From Marinomonas posidonica_A (GTDB lineage Bacteria; Pseudomonadota; Gammaproteobacteria; Pseudomonadales; Marinomonadaceae): a stretch of 64,000 nt of DNA. How positions within the stretch are numbered: position 1 is the first letter of the stretch; each line of letters opens with the position of its first letter. The position numbers were made by a program, and so were the translations under genes. The notes below the pieces were generated by a model that was not told the DNA's origin, ran no database searches, and worked only from the letters and a program-made list of their open reading frames with translations. The stretch is from positions 1-64,000 of the forward strand of contig NZ_JBHZSP010000004.1 in the NCBI RefSeq assembly GCF_043643765.1. Direction: 5' to 3'. This document shows, one piece after another, positions 41,671 through 50,406 of this stretch.

Positions 41671-43020
41671 ATGAATCAATCACTGACGATCGCCAGTTCC
41701 ATTCTGCTCAGTGGCGTATTAATAAGCCCATTATCCAATGCGGCTACGGTCGAATTTTGGACAGCCCAAACCCAATCAGATCGACTGCAAACCATTGAGC
41801 TCTTGGCCAGCACTTTTGAAGCCTTAAACGATGGTGTCACCGTCAAGGTGGTGGGCGTAGACGAAAACGAAATGGCCACGCAAATGGCGGCGGCTGTTGC
41901 AGCAGGGACCACACCACAATTAATCGAAGTGAACTCTGAAATCATCATGGCATTAGGAGAAGAGGGCATTGTCGACACACAAACTCACCAAAGCGTTATT
42001 AATGACATCGGTAAAGGTCGCTTCCATACCGGTGCCCTAACCACCCTGACGTCTCCACAAGGACAATACTATGGTTTGCCGTATCATGGCTGGATTCAAG
42101 GCATTTGGTACCGCAAAGACTGGTTTGATGAAAAAGGACTCGCTGCGCCTAATACTTGGGAGAACATCGCAACCGCAGCCAAAGCCCTGACCGATAAAGC
42201 CAATAATCAATACGGCATCTTAGTTGGCACCAAGCAAGATAGCTACACAGAGCAAGTGTTCACACAATTAGCCCTGTCCAATAATGCCGCCGAATTCGAT
42301 GCTGAAGGTAATTTAGTATTCAACAGCCCTGCGACCCTAGAAACCATCCAATATTATAAAGACCTCGCCCAGTATAATCCTCCGGGGCCACAAAATTGGC
42401 GCGCCCGAGATTATTACCTACAAGGTAAAATGGGGATGTTCTTCTATTCCACCTATATTATGGATGATTTGGCCCTTGCAGAAGTCGCCAAAGGCTCCTT
42501 ATCCTCCGAAAACTTCAAAGAGTTAAGCGGTGGCACCTTCGATCCAGAACTGGTCAAAAACACCGCCTTTGCGCCCATCATTTCCCATAAAAGCGCAGCC
42601 TCTTACGGTACCTTGTCTGGCCTTGTCGCATTGAAAACCAACAACGCTGACGACACACAAGCCACTAAAGACTTCATTGAGTTTATGTACGATCCTGCCA
42701 GCTACATCACCTTCTTGCACATGGCGCCAGGTGGTATGAACCCTATGCTAAAAGGCATTGCCGAAGACCCAGCTTATTTAGACGATCCAAACGGTGTCTT
42801 CAAACTCTACGGTGCAGACAAAATGAAGCAGATCGTGTCAGGGTTTGATGACATTCGTTCTTTCTCCGTCGTCAAAGGCAAAACCTTCCCGGCTGCAGGC
42901 GCCATCTTTGCGAAGTCAGTGATCCCACGCATGATCTATGACGTGACCATTGAAGGACAAGATCCGCAAGTCGCACTGGACAGTGCAGAGGCGGAAATGA
43001 AAACCATCATGGGTGAATAG
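41671..43020 (+). CDS. Carbohydrate ABC transporter substrate-binding protein
   Basis: Periplasmic family-1 solute-binding protein of 449 residues. Signal peptide ends at about A24 (ISPLSNA). The mature chain opens VEFWTAQTQSDRLQTIELLA and has the tryptophan-rich sugar-site segments YHGWIQGIWYRKDWFDEKGL and PGPQNWRARDYYLQGK. It delivers a mono- or oligosaccharide to the permeases encoded downstream. TGAGGAAACGAC precedes the ATG. The sugar cannot be named; a cluster of stable hairpins follows the gene and probably raises its mRNA level relative to the rest of the operon. Confidence 0.87.
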   Translation: MNQSLTIASSILLSGVLISPLSNAATVEFWTAQTQSDRLQTIELLASTFEALNDGVTVKVVGVDENEMATQMAAAVAAGTTPQLIEVNSEIIMALGEEGIVDTQTHQSVINDIGKGRFHTGALTTLTSPQGQYYGLPYHGWIQGIWYRKDWFDEKGLAAPNTWENIATAAKALTDKANNQYGILVGTKQDSYTEQVFTQLALSNNAAEFDAEGNLVFNSPATLETIQYYKDLAQYNPPGPQNWRARDYYLQGKMGMFFYSTYIMDDLALAEVAKGSLSSENFKELSGGTFDPELVKNTAFAPIISHKSAASYGTLSGLVALKTNNADDTQATKDFIEFMYDPASYITFLHMAPGGMNPMLKGIAEDPAYLDDPNGVFKLYGADKMKQIVSGFDDIRSFSVVKGKTFPAAGAIFAKSVIPRMIYDVTIEGQDPQVALDSAEAEMKTIMGE

Positions 43021-43039
43021 ACAATAGACCCCCTCCCAG

Positions 43040-43328
43040 CCTCCCCCTTAGCAGGGGGAGGAGCAGACTGTTGTTATTCCTTCCTCTTATCTTCAAGAGG
43101 AAAGTTAGGTTGGGTTGTTATTCCTTCCCCTTAAGGAAGGGAGAGGAGCTGGCTGTTGTTATTCCTTCCTCTTATCTTCAAGAGGAAGGTTAGGATGAGG
43201 TTGTTATTCCTTCCCCTTATCTTCAAGGGGAAGGTTAGGATGGGGTTGTTAATTTTTTAACCTCTTCTAGCCAAGGACGGAGTAGGTCTAGGAAATTCCA
43301 GTTCCCTCCCCTTGTTAAGGGGAGGGCT
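43040..43328. repeat. Cluster of consecutive hairpin repeats within the sugar operon
   Basis: The 342-bp gap between binding protein and permease holds at least six stem-loops. CCTCCCCC-TTAGCA-GGGGGAGG (43040-43061); TTCCTCTT/AAGAGGAA (43081-43102); CTTCC/GGAAG around CCTTAA (about 43123-43141); TTCCTCTT/AAGAGGAA (about 43167-43188); TTCCCCTT/AAGGGGAA (about 43211-43232); CCCTCCCC/GGGGAGGG (about 43306-43327). The middle ones share the unit GTTGTTATTCCTTCC and AAGGTTAGGATG. The first stem recurs exactly after the second permease (45209-45230). This looks like a mosaic of REP-like elements. Confidence 0.8.
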
Positions 43329-43362
43329 AGGGTGGGGTCAAATATAAAAAAGGGAAGCAAGT

Positions 43363-44229
43363 ATGTCTTCTGTCTTAATAAAAAATGAATCTAGATTGGG
43401 ACTAAAACTGGTTGCTCCAGCGGTCGGTATCATAGGTCTGTTGGTGATCTACCCCATTTTATTCAATCTGTACCTAAGTTTTTTCGATGTGCAGCTCAAT
43501 GGCAGTAAAACCTTTGTCGGATTGGATAACTATACGGAGTTGCTGGGGAATCCACGCTATTACCATTCGGTTGGCGTGTCTGTTATTTACCTCATTGGCA
43601 CCGTCATCGGCACCACCGTATTAGGATTGGCGGCAGCCATTCTGATGAACCAGACCTTTCGTTTTCGCAATCTGGCCAGAGGCTTAATTCTATTGCCTTA
43701 CTTCGCGCCGGTGATCAGCGTGGTGTTTGGCTGGCAATTCATTTTTGATCCCGTAAACGGCATTTATAACCATGTAGTAGTGGATGTATTGCACCTAACC
43801 AACGAAAGGGAAAACCTAATCGGCAACCCTGATTCAGCTCTGTTCGTGGTGATCTTATTCGATATCTGGAAACACTTCCCCATTGCCTATTTGCTTTTCT
43901 TAGCCAAGCTGCAAAGCGTACCGAAAGACTTATACGAAGCCGCCGCCATAGATGGTCAAAACCCGTGGGGACGATTTTGGCATGTCACCTTACCCGAGTT
44001 GAGGTTCGTCATTGCTACCGTGGTTTTATTACGTGTTATCTGGAACTTAAATCGCTTTGAAGACGTGTATTTACTCGCCCCAAATGTCGAGACCTTACCG
44101 ATTTTCACCTATTACCAAGCCTTCGCAGGCATCGTCGATCAAGGCGCAGCAGCCGCTATTTCCGTAATTCAATTGCTGGTCTTGGTTGGCTTAATTTGGC
44201 TGTACGTTCGCAAAGTACTCAAGTGGTAG
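43363..44229 (+). CDS. Sugar ABC transporter permease (MalF type)
   Basis: 288 residues with six predicted helices. The ATPase-contact EAA loop is DLYEAAAIDGQNPWGRFWHV, followed by TLPELRFVI. Start MSSVLIKNESRLGLKLVAPA is preceded by AAAGGGAAGCAAGT. It pairs with the next gene to form the membrane channel. The spacing to the following permease is 10 bp, so they are translated together. The upstream gap is unusually long and filled with hairpins. Confidence 0.9.
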   Translation: MSSVLIKNESRLGLKLVAPAVGIIGLLVIYPILFNLYLSFFDVQLNGSKTFVGLDNYTELLGNPRYYHSVGVSVIYLIGTVIGTTVLGLAAAILMNQTFRFRNLARGLILLPYFAPVISVVFGWQFIFDPVNGIYNHVVVDVLHLTNERENLIGNPDSALFVVILFDIWKHFPIAYLLFLAKLQSVPKDLYEAAAIDGQNPWGRFWHVTLPELRFVIATVVLLRVIWNLNRFEDVYLLAPNVETLPIFTYYQAFAGIVDQGAAAAISVIQLLVLVGLIWLYVRKVLKW

Positions 44230-44239
44230 GAGACGACTC

Positions 44240-45202
44240 ATGATGAATAAACGCACGCCCCTTCAATCCGTGATTTTGTATGCGTTAGTACTCGCCTTAG
44301 TGATCTTCTGCGTGTTTCCCTTTTTGCAGATTCTGTCAACGTCCCTGAAACACCCGATTGATTGGGGGAATCCCTCGCTCATTCCACGGATATTGCACTT
44401 GGACGCTTATAAGGAATTGCTTGGTTTAATGCCGCCAAAAGAAGTGGATGTGCCCGCCAGCATCCAACGTTTACTGGACAATCCAGCCTTGTCAGCAGAA
44501 AAGAAACAAATGCTACTGGCTAAATTCAGTTCAGGTGAGGATGTCTTCCCATTCGGACGTTATATGCTGAATACCTTTGTGATCTCTTTTATCACAGGGG
44601 TTTGCTCAACCTTCTTGGCATCCCTTGCGGCGTATGCCATTGCCCGTTTGCGCTTCCCTGCCCAATCTCTAATGGCCAATGGCGTACTCTTTGTTTATAT
44701 GGTGGGGGGCGTCTTGCTGATGGTGCCACTCTACCAAATGAGCGTTAACGTAGGATTGGCGTCCAGCGCAGGCGGCACGATTTTCAGTTTGTTTTTAATC
44801 TATCTGATTCAAACCTTACCCGTCGCCATGTACATGCTCGGTAACTATTTCCGCACCATTCCTTTTTCACTGGAAGAAGCCGCCATGATGGACGGTTGTT
44901 CGAGGGTAGAAGCCTTCTGGCGCATTATCATGCCCTTATCCAAACCCATGTTGTTTACCGTGTTTATCTACTGTTTTGTCATCGCATGGAACGAGTATTT
45001 ATTCGCCTCGGTGTTTTTAAAACAGTATCAAGATTTCCAAACCTTGCCACTGGCATTACAAACCCTGTTTACCTCTAAAAACGCTATCTGGGACCGCATC
45101 ATGGCCGCCTCCATGCTGACCCTATTGCCTGTAGTAATTTGCTTCATGTTAGCGAATAAACATTTGTCCGGCGGTTTAACCGATGGCGGCGTGAAAGGCT
45201 AA
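44240..45202 (+). CDS. Sugar ABC transporter permease (MalG type)
   Basis: 320 residues, six helices, EAA loop EEAAMMDGCSRVEAFWRIIM then PLSKP. Between helices 1 and 2 is an extra hydrophilic segment of about 45 residues (DVPASIQRLLDNPALSAEKK region, about 75-115), making it longer than the usual 270-280 residues of MalG-type permeases. A strong hairpin identical to one at the start of the upstream repeat cluster follows its stop, before the ATPase gene. Confidence 0.9.
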   Translation: MMNKRTPLQSVILYALVLALVIFCVFPFLQILSTSLKHPIDWGNPSLIPRILHLDAYKELLGLMPPKEVDVPASIQRLLDNPALSAEKKQMLLAKFSSGEDVFPFGRYMLNTFVISFITGVCSTFLASLAAYAIARLRFPAQSLMANGVLFVYMVGGVLLMVPLYQMSVNVGLASSAGGTIFSLFLIYLIQTLPVAMYMLGNYFRTIPFSLEEAAMMDGCSRVEAFWRIIMPLSKPMLFTVFIYCFVIAWNEYLFASVFLKQYQDFQTLPLALQTLFTSKNAIWDRIMAASMLTLLPVVICFMLANKHLSGGLTDGGVKG

Positions 45203-45208
45203 CGATTC

Positions 45209-45230
45209 CCTCCCCCTTAGCAGGGGGAGG
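45209..45230 (+). repeat. Hairpin between permease and ATPase genes
   Basis: CCTCCCCC-TTAGCA-GGGGGAGG, base for base the same as 43040-43061. No T-run; likely an mRNA stability element of the same repeat family. Confidence 0.75.
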
Positions 45231-45309
45231 AGTTGAGAACCACTGAGAGACAAAAATGTATGCAGAACGGCATCGGTTACGTCATACCAAAATTAGAAAG
45301 GAACTGACA

Positions 45310-46419
45310 ATGAGCTCTGTGATTTTAAGAAACATCAACAAATCCTATGGCAATTTACCCATAGTAAAAAACCTAAATTTAGACGTAAAAGACGGTGAGT
45401 TCGTCGTGCTAGTTGGCCCAAGTGGCTGCGGGAAAAGCACCACTTTGCGCATGGTTGCAGGGCTGGAAGACATCACCCAGGGGGAAATCCAAATCGGTGA
45501 CCGTGCCATTAACGATTTGCCGCCTCATAAGCGCAACATCGCCATGGTATTTCAAAACTATGCGTTGTACCCGCACATGTCGGTGCGAGAAAACATTGTG
45601 TTTGGTTTGAAAAAATCCGGTGCCGATGCCGCAACCATTAAACAGAGACTCACCGACGTGTCGGAAATGCTCAAGCTCAATGAATATTTAGACCGCAAAC
45701 CGGCCGACTTGTCTGGCGGACAACGCCAACGGGTGGCTATGGGCAGAGCGTTGGCGCGTGATGCTGACGTATACCTGTTTGACGAACCGCTTTCCAACCT
45801 AGACGCCAAGCTGCGCCACCACATGCGTACCGAAATCGCTCGAATCCAGCATCAATACAACATGACAGCAATTTACGTGACCCATGACCAAATAGAAGCC
45901 ATGACGCTGGGCGATCGAGTGGTTGTCATGCGCGACGGGATTGTTGAACAAGTCGGCACGCCGATGGACATTTACCTGCAACCCACCAACACCTTTGTCG
46001 CCACCTTTATTGGTTCTCCTGCGATGAATTTGATCGAAGCCAAACTAGAAGGTGAAGAGCTCGTATTCGATCAATACCGTATTCCTGCGGCAAAAATCGC
46101 CAATGTCGACATGCACTCACTCAGCGCTCACGACACCGTACTCGTCGGCATTCGTCCTGACTTTTTTGAAGACAGTGCCTTATCATCACCCAGCGATAAC
46201 CTATTTGAATTCAATGACATACAAGTAGATCTAGTGGAAAACCTCGGTTTCGATAAGGAGATCCTCTTCAAACTCGGCGGCGAAGACGCCAAAGCCAGAC
46301 TCGACCTACGCTCCCACGTAAAACGCCAAGAGCACATTTCATTATCTGTGGATCTAAACCGGGTTTTACTGTTCGACACCAGTACACAAGGCATGCTGCT
46401 GAATGCGGGAGAGGTTTGA
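45310..46419 (+). CDS. Sugar ABC transporter ATPase (MalK/UgpC type)
   Basis: 369 residues. Walker A GPSGCGKST, signature LSGGQRQRVAMGRAL, Walker B VYLFDEPLSNLD and switch VTHDQIEAMTL are complete; a C-terminal regulatory MOBE/TOBE region follows (about 240-369). ATG 45310 was chosen because AAAGGAACTGAC precedes it and MSSVILRNINKSYG is the expected family start; an upstream in-frame ATG at 45256 would add an unrelated 18-residue tail. Completes the transporter. Confidence 0.92.
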   Translation: MSSVILRNINKSYGNLPIVKNLNLDVKDGEFVVLVGPSGCGKSTTLRMVAGLEDITQGEIQIGDRAINDLPPHKRNIAMVFQNYALYPHMSVRENIVFGLKKSGADAATIKQRLTDVSEMLKLNEYLDRKPADLSGGQRQRVAMGRALARDADVYLFDEPLSNLDAKLRHHMRTEIARIQHQYNMTAIYVTHDQIEAMTLGDRVVVMRDGIVEQVGTPMDIYLQPTNTFVATFIGSPAMNLIEAKLEGEELVFDQYRIPAAKIANVDMHSLSAHDTVLVGIRPDFFEDSALSSPSDNLFEFNDIQVDLVENLGFDKEILFKLGGEDAKARLDLRSHVKRQEHISLSVDLNRVLLFDTSTQGMLLNAGEV

Positions 46420-46430
46420 AAGTGATTTGG

Positions 46431-46898
46431 TTAGGACGTTAGTGACCCACTCATCGAATAATTGATCAATGCTTGATGATTCTTGATCACCCTGTTTTCT
46501 GCTTGGATTTCAAAGCCCATTTTCAGGAAGAAAGCCTTAGCCACTTTACTCGCTTCCACGTACATGGTTTGACAGCCATGCTCTATCGCGGCGTTTTTCG
46601 CATAATGAAAAAGCGCCTTTGCCACCCCTCGACCTTGATAATCAGGGTGAACGTATAGGCAATCTATATGGCCATCTGGCTCCAACTCAATAAAGCCGAT
46701 CACAACACCCTCAATGGTTGCCACAAACGGTCTGATTCTTTCTAACCGTTCTGTCCACATGGTGTAATCTGGCGGTGAGGGTGACCATGCTTCCAACTGT
46801 TCTGGTGAATAAACGTTTGTGCTGATTGCATGCACTGAGCGATGAAAAAGATCCGCGATGTCTTTTGCATCGGAGGTTTTGAAGTGTCGAATTTTCAT
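46431..46898 (-). CDS. GNAT family N-acetyltransferase
   Basis: 155 residues. Typical GNAT features: opening MKIRHFKTSDAKDIADLFHR, substrate strand VIGFIELEPDGHIDCLYVHP, and acetyl-CoA loop YQGRGVAKALFHYAKNAA. It resembles the YafP/ElaA-like branch of uncharacterised acetyltransferases; the acceptor is unknown. Converges with the sugar ATPase gene 11 bp away; AAGGTCATTAT precedes its ATG. Monocistronic. Confidence 0.85.
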   Translation of the reverse strand: MKIRHFKTSDAKDIADLFHRSVHAISTNVYSPEQLEAWSPSPPDYTMWTERLERIRPFVATIEGVVIGFIELEPDGHIDCLYVHPDYQGRGVAKALFHYAKNAAIEHGCQTMYVEASKVAKAFFLKMGFEIQAENRVIKNHQALINYSMSGSLTS

Positions 46899-47000
46899 AT
46901 AATGACCTTAACCCATGAATATCGACGTGCTGAACCTTTCATTTCCTGCACAGTGTTACTCTTTTTCGGGATGGCTTTCTTAACAGTAAAAAAACAGACA

Positions 47001-47900
47001 TTAAGACGACAGCTTCTCTACCAGATAATCAATAAAGACTCGCACACGCTCCGGCATGTGTTGTCCGCCAATGAAAACCGCATGAATCACTTCCTTGTCT
47101 TGAGGATTATAACCTTCTAGTAAGGGGATTAATTCACCTGATTTAATGGCATTTTCAATGTGAAAATTACCCACTCGTGTGATGCCAATATCCTGCATTG
47201 CAAGCTCCACTAAGGTGTCACCATTGTTGGCAATCATATTGCCAGAAATGGGCAAAATATAGTGTCGTCCCTCATCGCACATTGGCCAACCAGGTTCTAG
47301 GCGATTAAAACTAAAATCTAAACAATTATGCTGCTCAAGGTCGGCTGGAGTTTGCGGTACGCCCGCCTTTGCAAGATAGTTCGGTGTGGCCACTATGGTT
47401 CGCCCCGTTTCCCCTAAACGGCGGGCACTCAAATTGCTATCGGGCAACAGACCAAAGCGAATCGCAACATCGATGTGCCCCCCTTCCACGTCACTGATCA
47501 GATCACTGACTTCGATTTCTAGCTTAATGTCTGGATAGCGTTCTAAAAATTCCTGATATAAGGGAACCATAGTCAATCGACTGTGCGCGGCAGCGGTACT
47601 TATTTTCAGCAAGCCGCTCGGACGTGCTCGATTGGCAATGGCCGATTCGGTTTCTTCAAGGTCATTTAGAATGCGTCGTGCCGCCAAGGCGTAGGCGTCT
47701 CCCTCACTGGTCAAATGCAAATGACGCGTGGTTCGTACAATGAGTCGCACACCTAGTCGTGTTTCCAATCGCGTCATCATGCGACTCACCGCAGAAGGGG
47801 TTAATCCCATTTGTTTGCCAGCGGCACTCAAGCTACCTGTGGTTGCCACCTTCAGGAAGGTTTCCATTTCCGTGGTTTTATCGACTTTCAACTGTTTCAT
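47001..47900 (-). CDS. LysR-type transcriptional regulator
   Basis: 299 residues. The helix-turn-helix (FLKVATTGSLSAAGKQMGLT then PSAVSRMMTRLETRLGVRL) and effector domain of the CrgA/YafC-like LysR branch (LKISTAAAHSRLTMVPLYQE) are clear. It is divergent from the MFS exporter across 99 bp, so it most likely controls that gene, as is common for LysR-AraJ-like pairs. The inducing compound is unknown. Confidence 0.9.
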   Translation of the reverse strand: MKQLKVDKTTEMETFLKVATTGSLSAAGKQMGLTPSAVSRMMTRLETRLGVRLIVRTTRHLHLTSEGDAYALAARRILNDLEETESAIANRARPSGLLKISTAAAHSRLTMVPLYQEFLERYPDIKLEIEVSDLISDVEGGHIDVAIRFGLLPDSNLSARRLGETGRTIVATPNYLAKAGVPQTPADLEQHNCLDFSFNRLEPGWPMCDEGRHYILPISGNMIANNGDTLVELAMQDIGITRVGNFHIENAIKSGELIPLLEGYNPQDKEVIHAVFIGGQHMPERVRVFIDYLVEKLSS

Positions 47901-47999
47901 TTATGAATCCAATGCAAAAGAGATTGACACAAACCCTATCTATTCAAAGGAAGTATCTCCAGTTATATTCCTCACAATCATAAATCAACGGGAATTAAG

Positions 48000-49163
48000 A
48001 TGAAAATGAACTTACCTTTATTGGCGTTAGCCATTGGGGCATTTGGCATAGGTGTGACAGAGTTTTCGCCCATGGGCATGCTGCCAACCATTGCAAATGA
48101 CCTAGGCGTCTCCATCCCAACCGCTGGCATTTTAATCAGTGCATATGCTTTTGGCGTATTGGTCGGCGCGCCGATCATGACCTTGGCTTTTGCCAACCTA
48201 CCGCGCAGACGTTTACTCCTGTTATCCATGGCAATTTTTACCTTGGGTAACTTAATCAGCGCACTTGCAGACAGCTATACGACCTTATTAATTGGTCGCA
48301 TTATCACCTCGTTCAATCATGGTGCCTTCTTTGGGGTTGGCGCTGTGGTCGCCACCAGCATAGTGCCTCCCAATAAACGGGCAGGAGCGGTCGCGGCCAT
48401 GTTTTCAGGCCTGACCTTTGCCACCATTGGCGGTGTGCCTTTGGCCAGCTACATTGGTAGCACTATCGGTTGGCGAGTCGCCTTTTTTGGAATCTCTATT
48501 ATTGGTGTGATTACCATGCTTGCTCTGAGGTTCAGCTTACCGCCACTGGCCAATACGGAGAAAGCGAACATACGTCATGAGCTGAGTGTATTAACTCGCG
48601 GTCCAGTACTCGCGGCATTATTGCTCACCGTGGTTGGCGCCAGCTCGATGTTTACCGTGTTCACTTACATTGTGCCGATTTTGCAGCAAGAAACATTAGC
48701 ATCCACCACCTTTGTTACCGCCATGTTAGTACTCTACGGTGTAGGGTTAGCTGTAGGGAATGTATTGGGGGGACGCTTTGCTGATAAATCTCTGTACGGT
48801 ACGTTAGTTGTATCTCTGGTAAGCGTCACCGTATTATTACTGCTTTTCTCCATCTCCATGACATCGGCTTGGATAACCGCACCGCTGATCTTTTTCTGGG
48901 GCGTCGGCAGCTTTGCGGTGGTACCACCATTACAATCCCTTGTTGTACAGGAAGCCAGCGAGGCACCTAATTTGGCCTCCGCTATGAACATTGGCGCATT
49001 CAATCTGGGTAATGCGGTCGGTGCAGCGCTTGGTGGCGCGGTGATCAGTGCAGGACTCGGTTTACCTGCGGTATCTATAGCCGGTGCCGCCACCGCCATA
49101 TTAGGGTTAATGATGACTGTCTTCTTAAATCGACGACGTCAGACCACGCAAGCTTTAGCATAA
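48000..49163 (+). CDS. DHA1 MFS exporter (AraJ/YdhP-like)
   Basis: 387 residues, twelve helices. GVTEFSPMGMLPTIANDLGV near the N-terminus is the diagnostic stretch of the AraJ/YdhP/PbuE branch, and motif A is reduced (PIMTLAFANLPRRRLLLLSM). Such proteins export purine nucleosides, sugars or drugs; no finer call is possible. A 56-bp terminator unit follows 31 bp after its stop; an identical copy lies 5.6 kb on, marking the borders of the siderophore-type cassette. Confidence 0.87.
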   Translation: MKMNLPLLALAIGAFGIGVTEFSPMGMLPTIANDLGVSIPTAGILISAYAFGVLVGAPIMTLAFANLPRRRLLLLSMAIFTLGNLISALADSYTTLLIGRIITSFNHGAFFGVGAVVATSIVPPNKRAGAVAAMFSGLTFATIGGVPLASYIGSTIGWRVAFFGISIIGVITMLALRFSLPPLANTEKANIRHELSVLTRGPVLAALLLTVVGASSMFTVFTYIVPILQQETLASTTFVTAMLVLYGVGLAVGNVLGGRFADKSLYGTLVVSLVSVTVLLLLFSISMTSAWITAPLIFFWGVGSFAVVPPLQSLVVQEASEAPNLASAMNIGAFNLGNAVGAALGGAVISAGLGLPAVSIAGAATAILGLMMTVFLNRRRQTTQALA

Positions 49164-49194
49164 AGCTCCATAGTTCTCTGCTTCAACCTAAATC

Positions 49195-49250
49195 AAAAAG
49201 GCATAACCGTCGATCGTTTCATATCGACGGTTATGCCTTTTTTGATTAAA
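49195..49250. terminator. Left copy of 56-bp terminator direct repeat
   Basis: AAAAAGGCATAACCGTCGAT (49195-49214) pairs with ATATCGACGG onward to CCTTTTTT, giving a stem of about 18 bp with a T-run on plus and an A-run that makes a T-run on minus, so it works both ways. The whole unit 49195-49250, through GATTAAA, is identical to 54851-54906. Confidence 0.92.
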
Positions 49251-49333
49251 ACTCATCTTGCCCTACTAACCGGCCTCGGCCTATGTGCTTGTTAAATCAT
49301 CCGCACCCAACATAACCTGCTCCAGAGGTAGCT

Positions 49334-50257
49334 TCAAATGCTTTTACTCTGGTTCCATTTGCTAGGCAGTACTAGATAACGCTGCTTAAAGCGTTTTGAA
49401 AAATGACTAGGGTGTGAGTAACCTGTTGCCAAGCACACATCTAAAACCTTATGTCCTTGTTCTAGTAAATGCTTAGCGTTAGTCAGTCTTATCTCTTCTA
49501 AATAACGATGTACGGTAGATTGTACCGCCAGATGAAACCCTTGTTTTAATTTGCTTTGATTAATACCAACTGTCGATGCTAGTGATGCTATTGTCCAAGG
49601 TTGATCAAATTGATGTTCAATCAATGAAATAGCACTTTGGATTTTAGTATGGTCGGATTTACTTAACTGCAATGGAGTTTTAGTATCGTCAAAAGTGGTT
49701 AGAACGTGTGAAAGGGCTTCGAGAGCCTTGCTTTGAAGAAATAGGGATCTAGGAATACCCTCTAGCTCGCAGTAAAAAATCTGTTGGGAGATTTCTTTGA
49801 GTTTAAAAGAAGTTTTTTTGGCCAACATAGTGACTTTTGCGACACTGTGATTTTGTTCAAACATAGGGATTAGTCGATCAAGGTTCGCAATGCCAAAACT
49901 TGAGATATATTCTAGGCTGAAGCGGATGTCTAAACAATGAATGTGACTATCCTTTTTGAACAATGTTCTCCCTACGACTGGAGCAGCAGAATGAAAGACA
50001 ACCGTCATCTCTGGCTTTATTGTTAATACTTCCCCAGTATCAATAGAAAGTTCCCCTTTACCGTCCAAAAATATTGCAATGCAAAATGTCGGAGGCCCTT
50101 CCGCATGAATGTCTTTGGAAGATTCTAAGTGCAGGTCTAACGTCGATATTTGTAAGTAATTACCAATCTGCTCTGTGATGATCCCTGCTGATGTAATTTT
50201 AGTCGCTATTGACTTGTGTAGGTCAGGAGGAGAGTTTGTCGTATAAATTGTTTCCAT
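49334..50257 (-). CDS. AraC-family regulator, PchR-like
   Basis: 307 residues with a C-terminal pair of helix-turn-helices (IASLASTVGINQSKLKQGFH; then VLDVCLATGYSHPSHFSKRF) and an N-terminal ligand-binding domain lacking a classical cupin signature. The arrangement and KLKQGFH-type motif resemble PchR/siderophore-sensing activators. It is divergent from the FptX-like permease; the 149-bp gap holds a Fur-box-like site. It probably activates the cassette when the ferric siderophore is present and iron is low; inferred from context. Confidence 0.82.
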   Translation of the reverse strand: METIYTTNSPPDLHKSIATKITSAGIITEQIGNYLQISTLDLHLESSKDIHAEGPPTFCIAIFLDGKGELSIDTGEVLTIKPEMTVVFHSAAPVVGRTLFKKDSHIHCLDIRFSLEYISSFGIANLDRLIPMFEQNHSVAKVTMLAKKTSFKLKEISQQIFYCELEGIPRSLFLQSKALEALSHVLTTFDDTKTPLQLSKSDHTKIQSAISLIEHQFDQPWTIASLASTVGINQSKLKQGFHLAVQSTVHRYLEEIRLTNAKHLLEQGHKVLDVCLATGYSHPSHFSKRFKQRYLVLPSKWNQSKSI

Positions 50258-50293
50258 AAAAACACCAGAGTCTTGATGTAATAATTATATACA

Positions 50294-50312
50294 AATAGGA
50301 ATCGTTTTCAAT
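50294..50312. promoter_or_regulatory. Fur-box-like site
   Basis: AATAGGAATCGTTTTCAAT closely resembles proteobacterial Fur sites of the GAATCGTTTTCATT kind. It lies between the divergent AraC and permease genes, where it could repress both when iron is plentiful. Confidence 0.5.
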
Positions 50313-50406
50313 AAAGTTCGGAAAGCGATGTTTTTCAACCAAAAGTGTTAGTTTTCATTTTCTTCACTTCGCATAATCCTCAACCATATTAACTGTGGCG
50401 ACTATT

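Noticed and set aside
43021..43362. Repeat cluster considered as a CRISPR array
   Set aside because: Repeats are palindromic, variable in sequence and contiguous, without uniform spacers, and no cas genes are near.
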